From Corynebacterium appendicis CIP 107643 (GTDB lineage Bacteria > Actinomycetota > Actinomycetes > Mycobacteriales > Mycobacteriaceae), in the NCBI RefSeq assembly GCF_030408415.1, contig NZ_CP046976.1, positions 558,001 through 622,000 of the forward strand: a DNA stretch of 64,000 nucleotides, read 5' to 3'. Under the pieces are notes generated by a model. That model made no database searches and was not told the DNA's origin. It worked only from the letters and a program-made list of their open reading frames with translations. This document shows, piece after piece, positions 41,611 to 49,059 of the stretch. A program made the translations under genes and the position numbers. Positions within the stretch are counted from its first letter, which is position 1. Every line of letters begins with the position of its first letter.

Positions 41611-42360
41611 TTAGAGGCTGGTGCCCATGGAGGCGTCGATGACCTGCCCGGTGATCGCCTGGGAGGTGTCCTGGGCGAGCAGACTGACGACCTCGGCCAT
41701 GTCCTCGGGGCGGGCGAGCTTCTTCACCGCACTGCCGTCACGGGTCGCGTCGGCCGCGTCCTGGTTGCCACGCAGCCAACCTGCGTTGATGTCGGTGTCG
41801 ACGACTCCAGGGGCGACCACGTTGACGGTGATGCCGCGGGCGCCGAGCTCGGCGGCCATGGTGCGGGCCAGGTACTCCAAGGCGATCTTGCTCATCCCGT
41901 ACCCGGTCAGGGCAGGGAACGAGTACCGGGTCAGTGCCGAGCCGGTGAAGATGTACTTCCCACCCGACGCGGTCACGAGGTCGACTAGTCCTGCGGCGAG
42001 TTCGTAGGGGGCGACGGTGTTGGTCTGGAACAGGTCGCGGAGCGCATCGGCACTCAGCTCCTGGAAGTTCCCGAACGGGGCGATACCGGCGTTGAGGAAC
42101 GCCAGGTCGATCGTCTTGCCGGCCAGGGTCTCGCGCACCTGGCCCAGCAGTGCCTGGACGGCCTCGGGGTCCCCGAAGTCCGCCTGCACGGTCGTGACCG
42201 TGGTGCCGTGCTCGCGAGCAGATGCCTGCAGGTCGGTGAAGTCGGCATCGGCGGAGCGGTGGTGGGCGATGATGTCGTAGCCGAGCTGCGTCAGTCGGAT
42301 GGCGCTGGCCTTGCCGATCCCGCGGCTTGCTCCTGTCACGAAGGCTGTCTTGGCTGCCAT
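41611..42360 (-). CDS. Short-chain dehydrogenase/reductase
   Basis: This is a 249-residue classical SDR with cofactor motif TGASRGIGKASAIRL, LNAGIAPFGN (NAG motif), catalytic Ser and YGMSK (about 150-160), and a C-terminal VIDASMGTSL. NADP(H) use is likely from the Arg-Gly after the glycine motif. It is followed after 23 nt by the quinone reductase gene and is probably co-transcribed with it. A nested inverted repeat lies about 70 nt upstream of its start. Confidence 0.9.
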   Translation of the reverse strand: MAAKTAFVTGASRGIGKASAIRLTQLGYDIIAHHRSADADFTDLQASAREHGTTVTTVQADFGDPEAVQALLGQVRETLAGKTIDLAFLNAGIAPFGNFQELSADALRDLFQTNTVAPYELAAGLVDLVTASGGKYIFTGSALTRYSFPALTGYGMSKIALEYLARTMAAELGARGITVNVVAPGVVDTDINAGWLRGNQDAADATRDGSAVKKLARPEDMAEVVSLLAQDTSQAITGQVIDASMGTSL

Positions 42361-42428
42361 GTGGTCCTCTCCTCAGTTGGGTCTCTTCGCGTGGCAAGGG
42401 GAGCTCGCCCCGCATACCCAGCCTAGAC

Positions 42429-42462
42429 AACGTGGACGTAGTATGTCCAGGAACGCCACGTT
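42429..42462. promoter_or_regulatory. Nested inverted repeats upstream of the SDR gene
   Basis: AACGTGG (42429-42435) and CCACGTT (42456-42462) are exact inverted repeats, and TGGAC (42433) with GTCCA (42445) form a second dyad inside them. They lie upstream of the SDR start at 42360 and are suitable for a dimeric regulator, possibly the nearby Rrf2 protein. Confidence 0.45.
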
Positions 42463-42514
42463 AGGTACGATTGAGCAATGGGCACGGTCCCGATCGCGTT
42501 GCGGACGCGAGGGC

Positions 42515-42544
42515 AGCACGGTCGCAGCCGCCGCCGACCGTGCT
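42515..42544. other. Perfect 10-bp stem hairpin
   Basis: AGCACGGTCG, ten bases, CGACCGTGCT form a perfect stem with a 10-nt loop, 39 nt before a small hypothetical gene. There is no T-tract. It could be a terminator, a leader structure or a mobile-element end. Confidence 0.5.
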
Positions 42545-42582
42545 GGTAGTTGCGCCGTCGAGAACTCAACGAGGAGGACAAC

Positions 42583-42954
42583 ATGGTGGGCAACCCAGTC
42601 AGATACGACTTGGCGAGTAGCGTCCGAGATGCGCTGGCCTTTCATGCGCGTACGAGCCGAGAGCGCATCGTCACTTTCAACAATGCGAACAAGTACTCGG
42701 CCTGCGATGGTGTCAACCACGATGACGAAGCGCTGCCGGAGATCTTTGAACTCATGTGGCAGCTCAACCGCGACGGGCTCGCCGATGACTCACTTGGATC
42801 CGCTACGCACGCGTCCGGCTCCTCGCGTGACTCCCTTGCAAAGCTGACGTTCACGCTTAGAGGAGCCCCTAATGTCGATTCCCGTACCCCTGACTCTCAC
42901 TACCGCTGGTTCAGGCACGTGGGCAATGGGAGGCCACTACAAGCGCCGGCCTAA
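42583..42954 (+). CDS. Hypothetical protein, 123 aa
   Basis: A strong GAGGAGG ribosome binding site lies seven nt before the ATG, which is the main support. The product (MVGNPVRYDLASSVRDALAF...) is hydrophilic, with an acidic middle section (DDEALPEIFELMWQLNRDG) and no signal peptide or membrane helix. I do not recognise a family. The last 40 residues look less protein-like, so a frameshifted or truncated end is possible. The downstream 260 bp up to the ATPase fragment hold no convincing gene. Confidence 0.4.
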   Translation: MVGNPVRYDLASSVRDALAFHARTSRERIVTFNNANKYSACDGVNHDDEALPEIFELMWQLNRDGLADDSLGSATHASGSSRDSLAKLTFTLRGAPNVDSRTPDSHYRWFRHVGNGRPLQAPA

Positions 42955-43158
42955 GGGCTTCAACAGACCCTGGACCCGCTGGGACGACACGAGCGAAAGT
43001 GACCCCGGCGAAGCATCTTGCGGTACTATCCCGCATCCTCTAGCGGACCTCCAGCACGAGGCCTTCGTTGCGTCGCCAGCCATCACCTCGGGAGGACCAG
43101 AGGCCTCCGGAGGATCTGCGTTCGCACCGACATCAGCTAGGCTCATGCGCCTTGCAGG

Positions 43159-43698
43159 CTACGCTGCCAAGGCGCATCCGGTAGACTGAGCGTGCGAACA
43201 ACAGGTATCCCCCTTGAGCTTCATTGGCTCGTCGAGGATCAGGATGTCTGGGTCGTGAATCAGCGACGCGGCGAGCTGGACGCGCTGCTGGTTGCCCAGC
43301 GAGAGATCGTCGAGTTTGTCGTTCAGCCGCTCACCGAGGCCGAGCTGGTCGAGCAGCTCAGTGTCGCGCTGCTTGGCGGAGGCACCGTCGACGCCGTGCA
43401 GCTTGGCCAGGAAGACCAGCTGGTCCAAGATCTTTTCCTTGCCGTACAGGCCGCGCTCCTCGGGCATGTAGCCGATGCGGCGGCGGGAGTCGTCGTCAAG
43501 CGGGAGCCCGTCGAGAAGCACCTCGCCCGAATCGGCGGCGAGCACACCGAGCGCGATGCGCATCGTGGTGGACTTGCCGGCGCCGTTGGAGCCGACGAAG
43601 CCGTACATCTCGCCGTCGTGGACGGTGAAATTCATGCCGTCGAGGGCTTGGACGTCGCCGAAGCGCTTGTTCAGGTCGCGGATTTCGATTGTTGTCAC
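43159..43698 (-). pseudogene. NatA-like ATPase, truncated paralogue
   Basis: From GTG 43698 the product MTTIEIRDLNKRFGDVQALD closely follows the intact ATPase at 37654-38532 through Walker A, LSLGNQQRVQLAASL and ILILDEP. It diverges right after DEP (about 43219) into 20 unrelated residues. The D-loop, switch His and C-domain are lost, so it cannot work as an ATPase. It is divergent to the intact FAD oxidoreductase gene, just as the intact natA lies on the side of the truncated oxidoreductase copy. Confidence 0.92.
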
Positions 43699-43753
43699 GC
43701 GTCGAAAATAACAAAGTTCGGGTGGTGGACAGAGGCGGGGCTAGCATGGATTT

Positions 43754-46570
43754 ATGACCACAACCATTTCCTCCCCTGCAGAGCATTTGTCCCGCGAACT
43801 CGGCTCCGACCAGGCGCTTTCCACCCGCCCGATCGACCGCATCAAGTACGCCCACGACGCGTCGCACTTCCTCTACACCCCGGACGTGGTGGTGGAGGCT
43901 CGCACCGCTCGCGACGTGGCGGCGGCGTTTCGCGCCTCGGCCTCCTCCGGCGCCCCGGTGGTGTTGCGATCCGGCGGCACCTCGCTGTCCGGCCAGGCCG
44001 GCGGCGCGGGCATGCTGGTGGACGTGCGCAAGCACTTCCGCGGCGTGGAGGTCCTCGACGGCGGGGCGCGCGTGCGCGTCCAGCCCGGCTCCACGGTGCG
44101 CCAAGTCAACGCCCACCTCGCGCCATACGGCCGCAAGATTGGGCCGGACCCGGCATCCGAGGGCGCGGCGACGATGGGCGGCGTGATTGCCAACAACTCC
44201 TCCGGCATGGCCTGCGGGACGCAGTTCAACACGTACAACACCATCGAATCGATGACGTTCGTGCTTCCGTCCGGCACCGTCATCAACACGGCGCACAAGG
44301 ACGCGGAGGCGCAGTTCGCGAGGGAGGAGGCGGAGCTCGTCGCAAAGCTTGAGCAGCTGAAGCGGCGCGTGCGTGACAATCAGGAATCCGTGGACACCAT
44401 CGAGCGCCACTTCGCGCTGAAGAACACGATGGGCTACAGCCTCAACGCGTTTTTGGACTACGAGTCGCCCCTGGACATCTTCATGCACCTGCTGGTCGCG
44501 TCCGAGGGCACTTTGGCGTTCATCGCTGAGGCGGTGCTGCGGACGGTGGAGGTGCCGAGACTCAAGACCACGACGATCGCGGTGTACCCGACGATCGACG
44601 CGGCGACGCGCTCGCTGCCCGCGCTGTTCGATTCCAAGGCGGCCACGCTCGAGCTGATGGATTCGCGCTCCATCGCGGTCGGGCGCGGTTTTGACTCGGT
44701 GCCGGAGCAGATCACCGGCTTCGAGCTGGACCAGCATGCGGCGCTGCTCATCGAGTACCACGCGAACGAGGAAGAGCAGCTGCGCGAGTACGAGCGCGCC
44801 GGCACGAAGCTCTTGGGCGAGCTGGATCTGGCCACGCCTGCGGAATTCTCCACTGACCCGAAGCAGGCTGCGAAGGCGTGGGCCTTCCGCAAGGGCCTCT
44901 ACGCCCAGGTCGCGGAGGCGCGTCCGTCCGGCACGACAGCGTTGCTCGAGGACATCGCGGTGCCCGTCGAGGACCTTGCGGACACCTGCGGCGGGCTGCA
45001 GGGGCTGTTCGACGAATACTCCTACGACGACGCCGTCATCTTCGGCCACGCCAAGGACGGCAATATCCACTTCCTCATCACCGACCGTTTCGAGGGCGAT
45101 GAGAACTTGGGCCGCTACGACGGGTTCAACGAGGCGATGGTGGATCTCGTGCTCGGCGCGGGAGGAAACCTCAAGGCTGAGCACGGCACCGGCCGTGTCA
45201 TGGCGCCGTATGTGCGCCGCCAGTACGGCGACGAGCTCTACGAGGTCATGGTGGAGCTCAAGCGCGCCGCCGACCCGCGCGGAGTGATGAACCCGGGCGT
45301 GATCATCACCGACGACGAGCGCGAGCACATGAAGAATTTCAAGCTCAACCCGCAGGTCGAAGACGAGATCGACTCGTGCGTGGAATGCGGCTACTGCGAA
45401 CCGGTCTGCCCGTCGCGGGATCTCACCATGACCCCGCGCCAGCGCATCGTCGTCCGCCGAGCTCGTGCCCAGGCGATCAAGGACGGCGACACCGAGCTGG
45501 TCAAGCACATCGATAAAGAATACCAGTACGAGGGAATCGACACCTGTGCCGTCGACTCCATGTGCGTGACCGCGTGCCCGGTGGGCATTGACACCGGCAA
45601 GTTCATCAAGTCCCTGCGCCGCGGCCAGGCCGGCGCCGTGGAGTCGGCCGGCTGGGCGGCCGCCGCGAAGGCGTGGGGGCCGGGTAACAAGCTCGCCTCC
45701 ACCGCGCTGACCGGCGCGCACTACCTGCCCGCTTCGCTGGTGGAGAAGGTCACCGACGTCGCCCGCGCGCTCGTCGGTGAGGACACCGTACCGTCCTACC
45801 GGCCGGAGCTGACCAAGGGGGGAGTTTCCCGCTCCAAGGCGTTCGGCACGCGCATCGGCGACCCGAACGCAGAGCCCGTCGGCGTGTTCGTGCCCGCCTG
45901 CGTGAACTCCATGTTCGGCCCGCAGGGCGAGGGCATCGGCGCGTCCGCGGCATTCGCGAAACTCGTCGAGCGCGCCGGGCTGGCCCTCGTCGTGCCGGAA
46001 GGCATCGACGGCATGTGCTGCGGGACCCCGTGGGCGTCGAAGGGCATGGCCACCGGCCACGATATTATGCAGCGCCGCGTCAACGACGAGCTCATTGCCG
46101 CCACCGACGGCGGCCGCCTGCCCGTCATCGTCGACGCCGCCAGCTGCACGCACGGTTTCCAGGACATGGCCGAGACCATCGGCATCACTGTCATCGACGC
46201 CGTCGCGTTCGTCAACGACAAGGTGGTGGACAAGCTCGAGGTGTCCAACAAGATCGATTCGATCACGATCCACCCGACGTGCTCGGCCAAGCACCTTTCG
46301 CTTATCGACGACCTCTCCCAGGTCGCCGCTGCCGCCGCCGAGACAGTCAATGTGCCGCGGGAGTGGAACTGCTGCGGCTATGCAGGTGACCGCGGCATGC
46401 TCCACCCGGAGCTGACCCAGGCCGCCACGAAGCGCGAAGCGGAGGAAGTCGCCGAATTCGGTGCCGAGTGCCACGCCTCGTCCAACCGCACCTGCGAGCT
46501 GGGCCTGACCGCCGCGACGGGCAAGGATTACGAGCACGTCCTCGAGGTGCTGGAGCGCGTGAGCCGCTAA
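43754..46570 (+). CDS. FAD- and FeS-cluster-containing oxidoreductase (D-2-hydroxyacid dehydrogenase type)
   Basis: This is a 938-residue fusion. It has an FAD-binding PCMH domain (about 40-270, VLRSGGTSLSGQAGG), an FAD-oxidase C-domain (about 275-530, GHAKDGNIHF and EHGTGRVMAPY), and two FeS motifs starting at Cys542 (CVECGYCEPVC) and Cys598 (CAVDSMCVTACPVG). Two CCG motifs at 755 and 873 (CCGTPWASKG, CCGYAGDRGM) complete it. The layout equals E. coli YdiJ and related D-lactate/D-2-hydroxyglutarate dehydrogenases that pass electrons to quinone. TAGCAT seven nt before the ATG indicates a leaderless message. Confidence 0.92.
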   Translation: MTTTISSPAEHLSRELGSDQALSTRPIDRIKYAHDASHFLYTPDVVVEARTARDVAAAFRASASSGAPVVLRSGGTSLSGQAGGAGMLVDVRKHFRGVEVLDGGARVRVQPGSTVRQVNAHLAPYGRKIGPDPASEGAATMGGVIANNSSGMACGTQFNTYNTIESMTFVLPSGTVINTAHKDAEAQFAREEAELVAKLEQLKRRVRDNQESVDTIERHFALKNTMGYSLNAFLDYESPLDIFMHLLVASEGTLAFIAEAVLRTVEVPRLKTTTIAVYPTIDAATRSLPALFDSKAATLELMDSRSIAVGRGFDSVPEQITGFELDQHAALLIEYHANEEEQLREYERAGTKLLGELDLATPAEFSTDPKQAAKAWAFRKGLYAQVAEARPSGTTALLEDIAVPVEDLADTCGGLQGLFDEYSYDDAVIFGHAKDGNIHFLITDRFEGDENLGRYDGFNEAMVDLVLGAGGNLKAEHGTGRVMAPYVRRQYGDELYEVMVELKRAADPRGVMNPGVIITDDEREHMKNFKLNPQVEDEIDSCVECGYCEPVCPSRDLTMTPRQRIVVRRARAQAIKDGDTELVKHIDKEYQYEGIDTCAVDSMCVTACPVGIDTGKFIKSLRRGQAGAVESAGWAAAAKAWGPGNKLASTALTGAHYLPASLVEKVTDVARALVGEDTVPSYRPELTKGGVSRSKAFGTRIGDPNAEPVGVFVPACVNSMFGPQGEGIGASAAFAKLVERAGLALVVPEGIDGMCCGTPWASKGMATGHDIMQRRVNDELIAATDGGRLPVIVDAASCTHGFQDMAETIGITVIDAVAFVNDKVVDKLEVSNKIDSITIHPTCSAKHLSLIDDLSQVAAAAAETVNVPREWNCCGYAGDRGMLHPELTQAATKREAEEVAEFGAECHASSNRTCELGLTAATGKDYEHVLEVLERVSR
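44105..44511 (+). repeat. Near-identical 407-bp block, copy 2 (partner 39709-40115)
   Basis: This is the second copy of the conserved tract inside the intact oxidoreductase gene. It covers codons for about residues 118-253 and ends where the copies read GGCAC followed by TTTGGC here and GCTCGC in the truncated gene. Confidence 0.9.
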
Positions 46571-48630
46571 GCCATCACGACCTTGGTGATGCGTGGCAGA
46601 GCGATGCGCACCACAGCGTCGGTGGCGGCGACGTGCGCGTCGACCTGCCCGGCGGACACGGACAGCGGCAGGGCGGTGAGTGTCTGCCCTCGGCCGTTCT
46701 TGTCCACGTAGCCCAGCGTGACTTGGCGCCTGCCGCGCGCCGCCGCGCGGAGCACCTCGATGGTGTCGCCGGCGGGTGCCGGCGCGGGGTGCGTACCGGG
46801 GACCTCGGAGCGTAGGCGGGCAATGATCTGGTCGGCCTGTTCGTCGGTGACGGCGGTCGGGCGCGGCAGGTGCGACGGCGTGGCCGGAACGAGCGCCGGT
46901 TCGGGCGCCATATTCAACTGTGCGCCCGTCTCGTCTTCCGCGGTGGGCTGCAGGCCCGCTTTGCGCAGGGCGTCCATGAGCTTCGGCAGCGGCAGCTGCG
47001 AGACCGCGACGGTGGGGGCGAGCGGGCGGATGATTCCGCTGAGCTTCTCGGCCGCCGTCGTGATCAGCGCCGGGTCCGCGCTGCGGAGATAGCTCATTGC
47101 TGCTCCCGCGCGGATGGAGCCGTGGGTGCGGGCGGTGTCGTCGATGAGGAATGCAATGCCCTGGGGGACCTCGCCCATGACGTGGTCATCCAGCCAGGCG
47201 TGAATCTCGTCGGCGGTCAGCCCGCTGTCCAGGCCGCGGCGGACGGAGGCGTCGGTGATGCGCCAGACGCTGGCCATGCCGGGGGACTCGAGCTCCGCAA
47301 TGCTCTCCAGGAATGCGCCCATCTCCGGCTCCAGCGGTCCGGGCGCGAGCACCGTCATGTCCGCCTGAGCGATGAGTGTGTCCACCGGGGCGGGCACGAG
47401 TGAACGTGTGGCGGCGGCGATATCGGAAGTGTCGAGGAGAGCTGTCAGCGGTGTTGATGCGGCGGGCGTCGCATCCAGGGCGCCGACGAAGCGGGCTTCC
47501 TCGATGACGGTGTCAATGAACGACGGTGGCAGCTGGGAGGCCGGCAGGGGAGCGAAGTAGAAGAGACGATCGGGGTCGCCGTGCTGGCGCAGGATGGTCA
47601 ACCGTGCGCCGCGGGCATCGGGGGAGTGCATCTCCGGGGAGAGCAGCTTTTCGTCCTTGTCCGTCCGCCACGGGGAGGCGGCCCATCCGGTGAGCAGGAT
47701 CGCCCACTGATCGGGCAGCGTCGCGTCCAACCACGTGAGCGCATCTTTCGTGGCGGCGAGAACATCGGCGTCCTCCACATTGCCGCGGCCGATCAGCCCG
47801 GCGGATTCGCCGATGGTGATCAGTAATGCCGGGTCGAAGCCGAGTTCTTTGCTCAAGTTCGTCCGGGCGCGCACGCCGACAGAGCCGTCCTTGTTCAGTG
47901 CGACGGGCTCGGCGAGCAGCAGCGTGATCAGTTGGCGGAGTTGTCGCACGGCGTCGAGCCCCTGCGTGGTGGCTGCGGTGTCAACCCTGTCCTGATCGAT
48001 GTCTGGGGCGGACGGCTGCGTCATGGGGAAGGTCCGCGGCGGGTGGCCGCGCAGCACATCTCGGACCGGGCGGGGGAGACGGACGGTGCTCGAATCGACG
48101 CGGACGAGCAAACCCTTAGCGATGAGTGTGGCGACCGGCGTGGATGGATCCGCGTCCGGGGCGGCGGCTTTGGTGGTGCCCACGCCGCCGTTGGTGGCGA
48201 GCGTCTCCAGTACCTTGCGCTCTGGCGCGGAAATTTCGGCGATGAGGTCGTCGACATTGTCCGGCACCGGATCGGTCACGCGCCAGCCCGCGGGCACGGC
48301 GCTGAGCACCCCCGGTGCAATGCGGAGCTCGTCGTCACCTCCGAAGACGAGCGCATGCGCGCGGAGGTTGTCGAGTTTCCCTTCCGCGGCCTCGCCAGCG
48401 GCATCGTACGGATCGAATTCTGCCCCGGCATCCGCTAAGCGCTCGAGAAGAGCAAGATCGGGGGCGGTCAAGCGTCGTAAAGCTCGTGCAATCGACCCTG
48501 GAAGCGCGAGGCGCGTTGCCAGGGAAGCGATCTGCGGCGGCGCGGGAAAGAACGCGTCTGGCCGGGCGGTGATGAGCCGGCGCAGCGCGTCGTCGTCGAG
48601 TGCGGTGAGCGAACGGGTGAAGGAATTCAT
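46567..48630 (-). CDS. Helicase-associated domain protein (XPB partner type)
   Basis: This 687-residue protein begins MNSFTRSLTALDDDALRRLI. It contains winged-helix-like repeats and a helicase C-terminal-associated domain in the middle (VDTLIAQADMTVLAPGPLEP, VWRITDASVRRGLDSGLTAD). A WYL-like C-terminus (RRQVTLGYVDKNGRGQTLTA) completes it. In many actinobacteria it is encoded beside the XPB helicase. Here 10 kb of rearranged DNA separates them. It overlaps the oxidoreductase gene end by 4 nt in convergent orientation. The role is probably DNA repair or transcription, but it is unproven. Confidence 0.82.
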   Translation of the reverse strand: MNSFTRSLTALDDDALRRLITARPDAFFPAPPQIASLATRLALPGSIARALRRLTAPDLALLERLADAGAEFDPYDAAGEAAEGKLDNLRAHALVFGGDDELRIAPGVLSAVPAGWRVTDPVPDNVDDLIAEISAPERKVLETLATNGGVGTTKAAAPDADPSTPVATLIAKGLLVRVDSSTVRLPRPVRDVLRGHPPRTFPMTQPSAPDIDQDRVDTAATTQGLDAVRQLRQLITLLLAEPVALNKDGSVGVRARTNLSKELGFDPALLITIGESAGLIGRGNVEDADVLAATKDALTWLDATLPDQWAILLTGWAASPWRTDKDEKLLSPEMHSPDARGARLTILRQHGDPDRLFYFAPLPASQLPPSFIDTVIEEARFVGALDATPAASTPLTALLDTSDIAAATRSLVPAPVDTLIAQADMTVLAPGPLEPEMGAFLESIAELESPGMASVWRITDASVRRGLDSGLTADEIHAWLDDHVMGEVPQGIAFLIDDTARTHGSIRAGAAMSYLRSADPALITTAAEKLSGIIRPLAPTVAVSQLPLPKLMDALRKAGLQPTAEDETGAQLNMAPEPALVPATPSHLPRPTAVTDEQADQIIARLRSEVPGTHPAPAPAGDTIEVLRAAARGRRQVTLGYVDKNGRGQTLTALPLSVSAGQVDAHVAATDAVVRIALPRITKVVMA

Positions 48631-48683
48631 TGCGGGGGTGAGTTTACGTGCGTTTCAGGCGGTGACGTGAAAGAATGATGTTC

Positions 48684-48884
48684 ATGGCTCAAGACGTTGA
48701 CAACATCACCCAGATCAACCCGGCGTGGCCTGCGCACACCCCGGGTAACGGCCACCCGGTGACGGAGATTTCCTCCAAGCTCACGGGCGCCAACAGCCCC
48801 TTCGGCAACGACCTGATTCTGCCCCGTCCGTGGGAGGAAACCGGTTACGTACACAACACGCTGCGCGTCAACACCGCGCAGTAA
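48684..48884 (+). CDS. Small conserved-looking hypothetical protein, 66 aa
   Basis: The product MAQDVDNITQINPAWPAHTP is hydrophilic and proline-rich, with no helix or signal; the tail reads LPRPWEETGYVHNTLRVNTA. The start at 48684 is chosen from spacing to GAAAG; ATGs at 48675 and 48678 are alternatives. Support comes from G/C-rich third codon positions and a strong intrinsic terminator immediately downstream. No family or function is recognised. Confidence 0.6.
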   Translation: MAQDVDNITQINPAWPAHTPGNGHPVTEISSKLTGANSPFGNDLILPRPWEETGYVHNTLRVNTAQ

Positions 48885-48902
48885 GTCGCTGTAGCTTTTC
48901 GG

Positions 48903-48947
48903 CCGCGCAATGCTTCGATACTGAGGCGTTGCGCGGTTTTCTTTTTC
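48903..48947 (+). terminator. Intrinsic terminator after the 66-aa gene
   Basis: CCGCGCAATGC and GCGTTGCGCGG form an 11-bp stem with one mismatch around a 12-nt loop, followed by TTTTCTTTTT. This is a textbook terminator for the small gene. Confidence 0.9.
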
Positions 48948-48955
48948 TGGGTGAA

Positions 48956-49016
48956 TAGACCGACCGGTTTAGTCTGATGCGGCGAACCTAGACTAGTTGG
49001 TTCATAGGTTGTAGAC
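48956..49016. promoter_or_regulatory. TAGAC-rich upstream region of the thiosulfate transporter
   Basis: TAGAC occurs at 48956, 48989 and 49012, and the first faces GTCT (48972-48975) as an imperfect dyad over ACCGACCGGT. The C. glutamicum sulfur regulator McbR binds TAGAC-N6-GTCTA, so a sulfur-related control site is conceivable, although the spacing here differs. The site lies about 50-100 nt upstream of the gene. Confidence 0.3.
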
Positions 49017-49059
49017 TCCCCAGTGCATTCGCACCTTATTAAACGCACTGGAGGATTCC

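Noticed and set aside
42872-43189. 105-aa protein MSIPVPLTL...
   Set aside because: It overlaps the better-supported 123-aa frame, has no similarity I recognise, and runs to the ATPase breakpoint. Coding support is too weak.
40189-43219. Insertion sequence carrying the redox cargo
   Set aside because: No transposase or clear terminal inverted repeats were found. AGGGGG-containing stretches near both ends are too short to count.
43496-46537. 1013-aa minus-strand protein
   Set aside because: It is the complement of the intact oxidoreductase gene, with extreme Arg/His/Gly composition typical of antisense frames in high-GC DNA.
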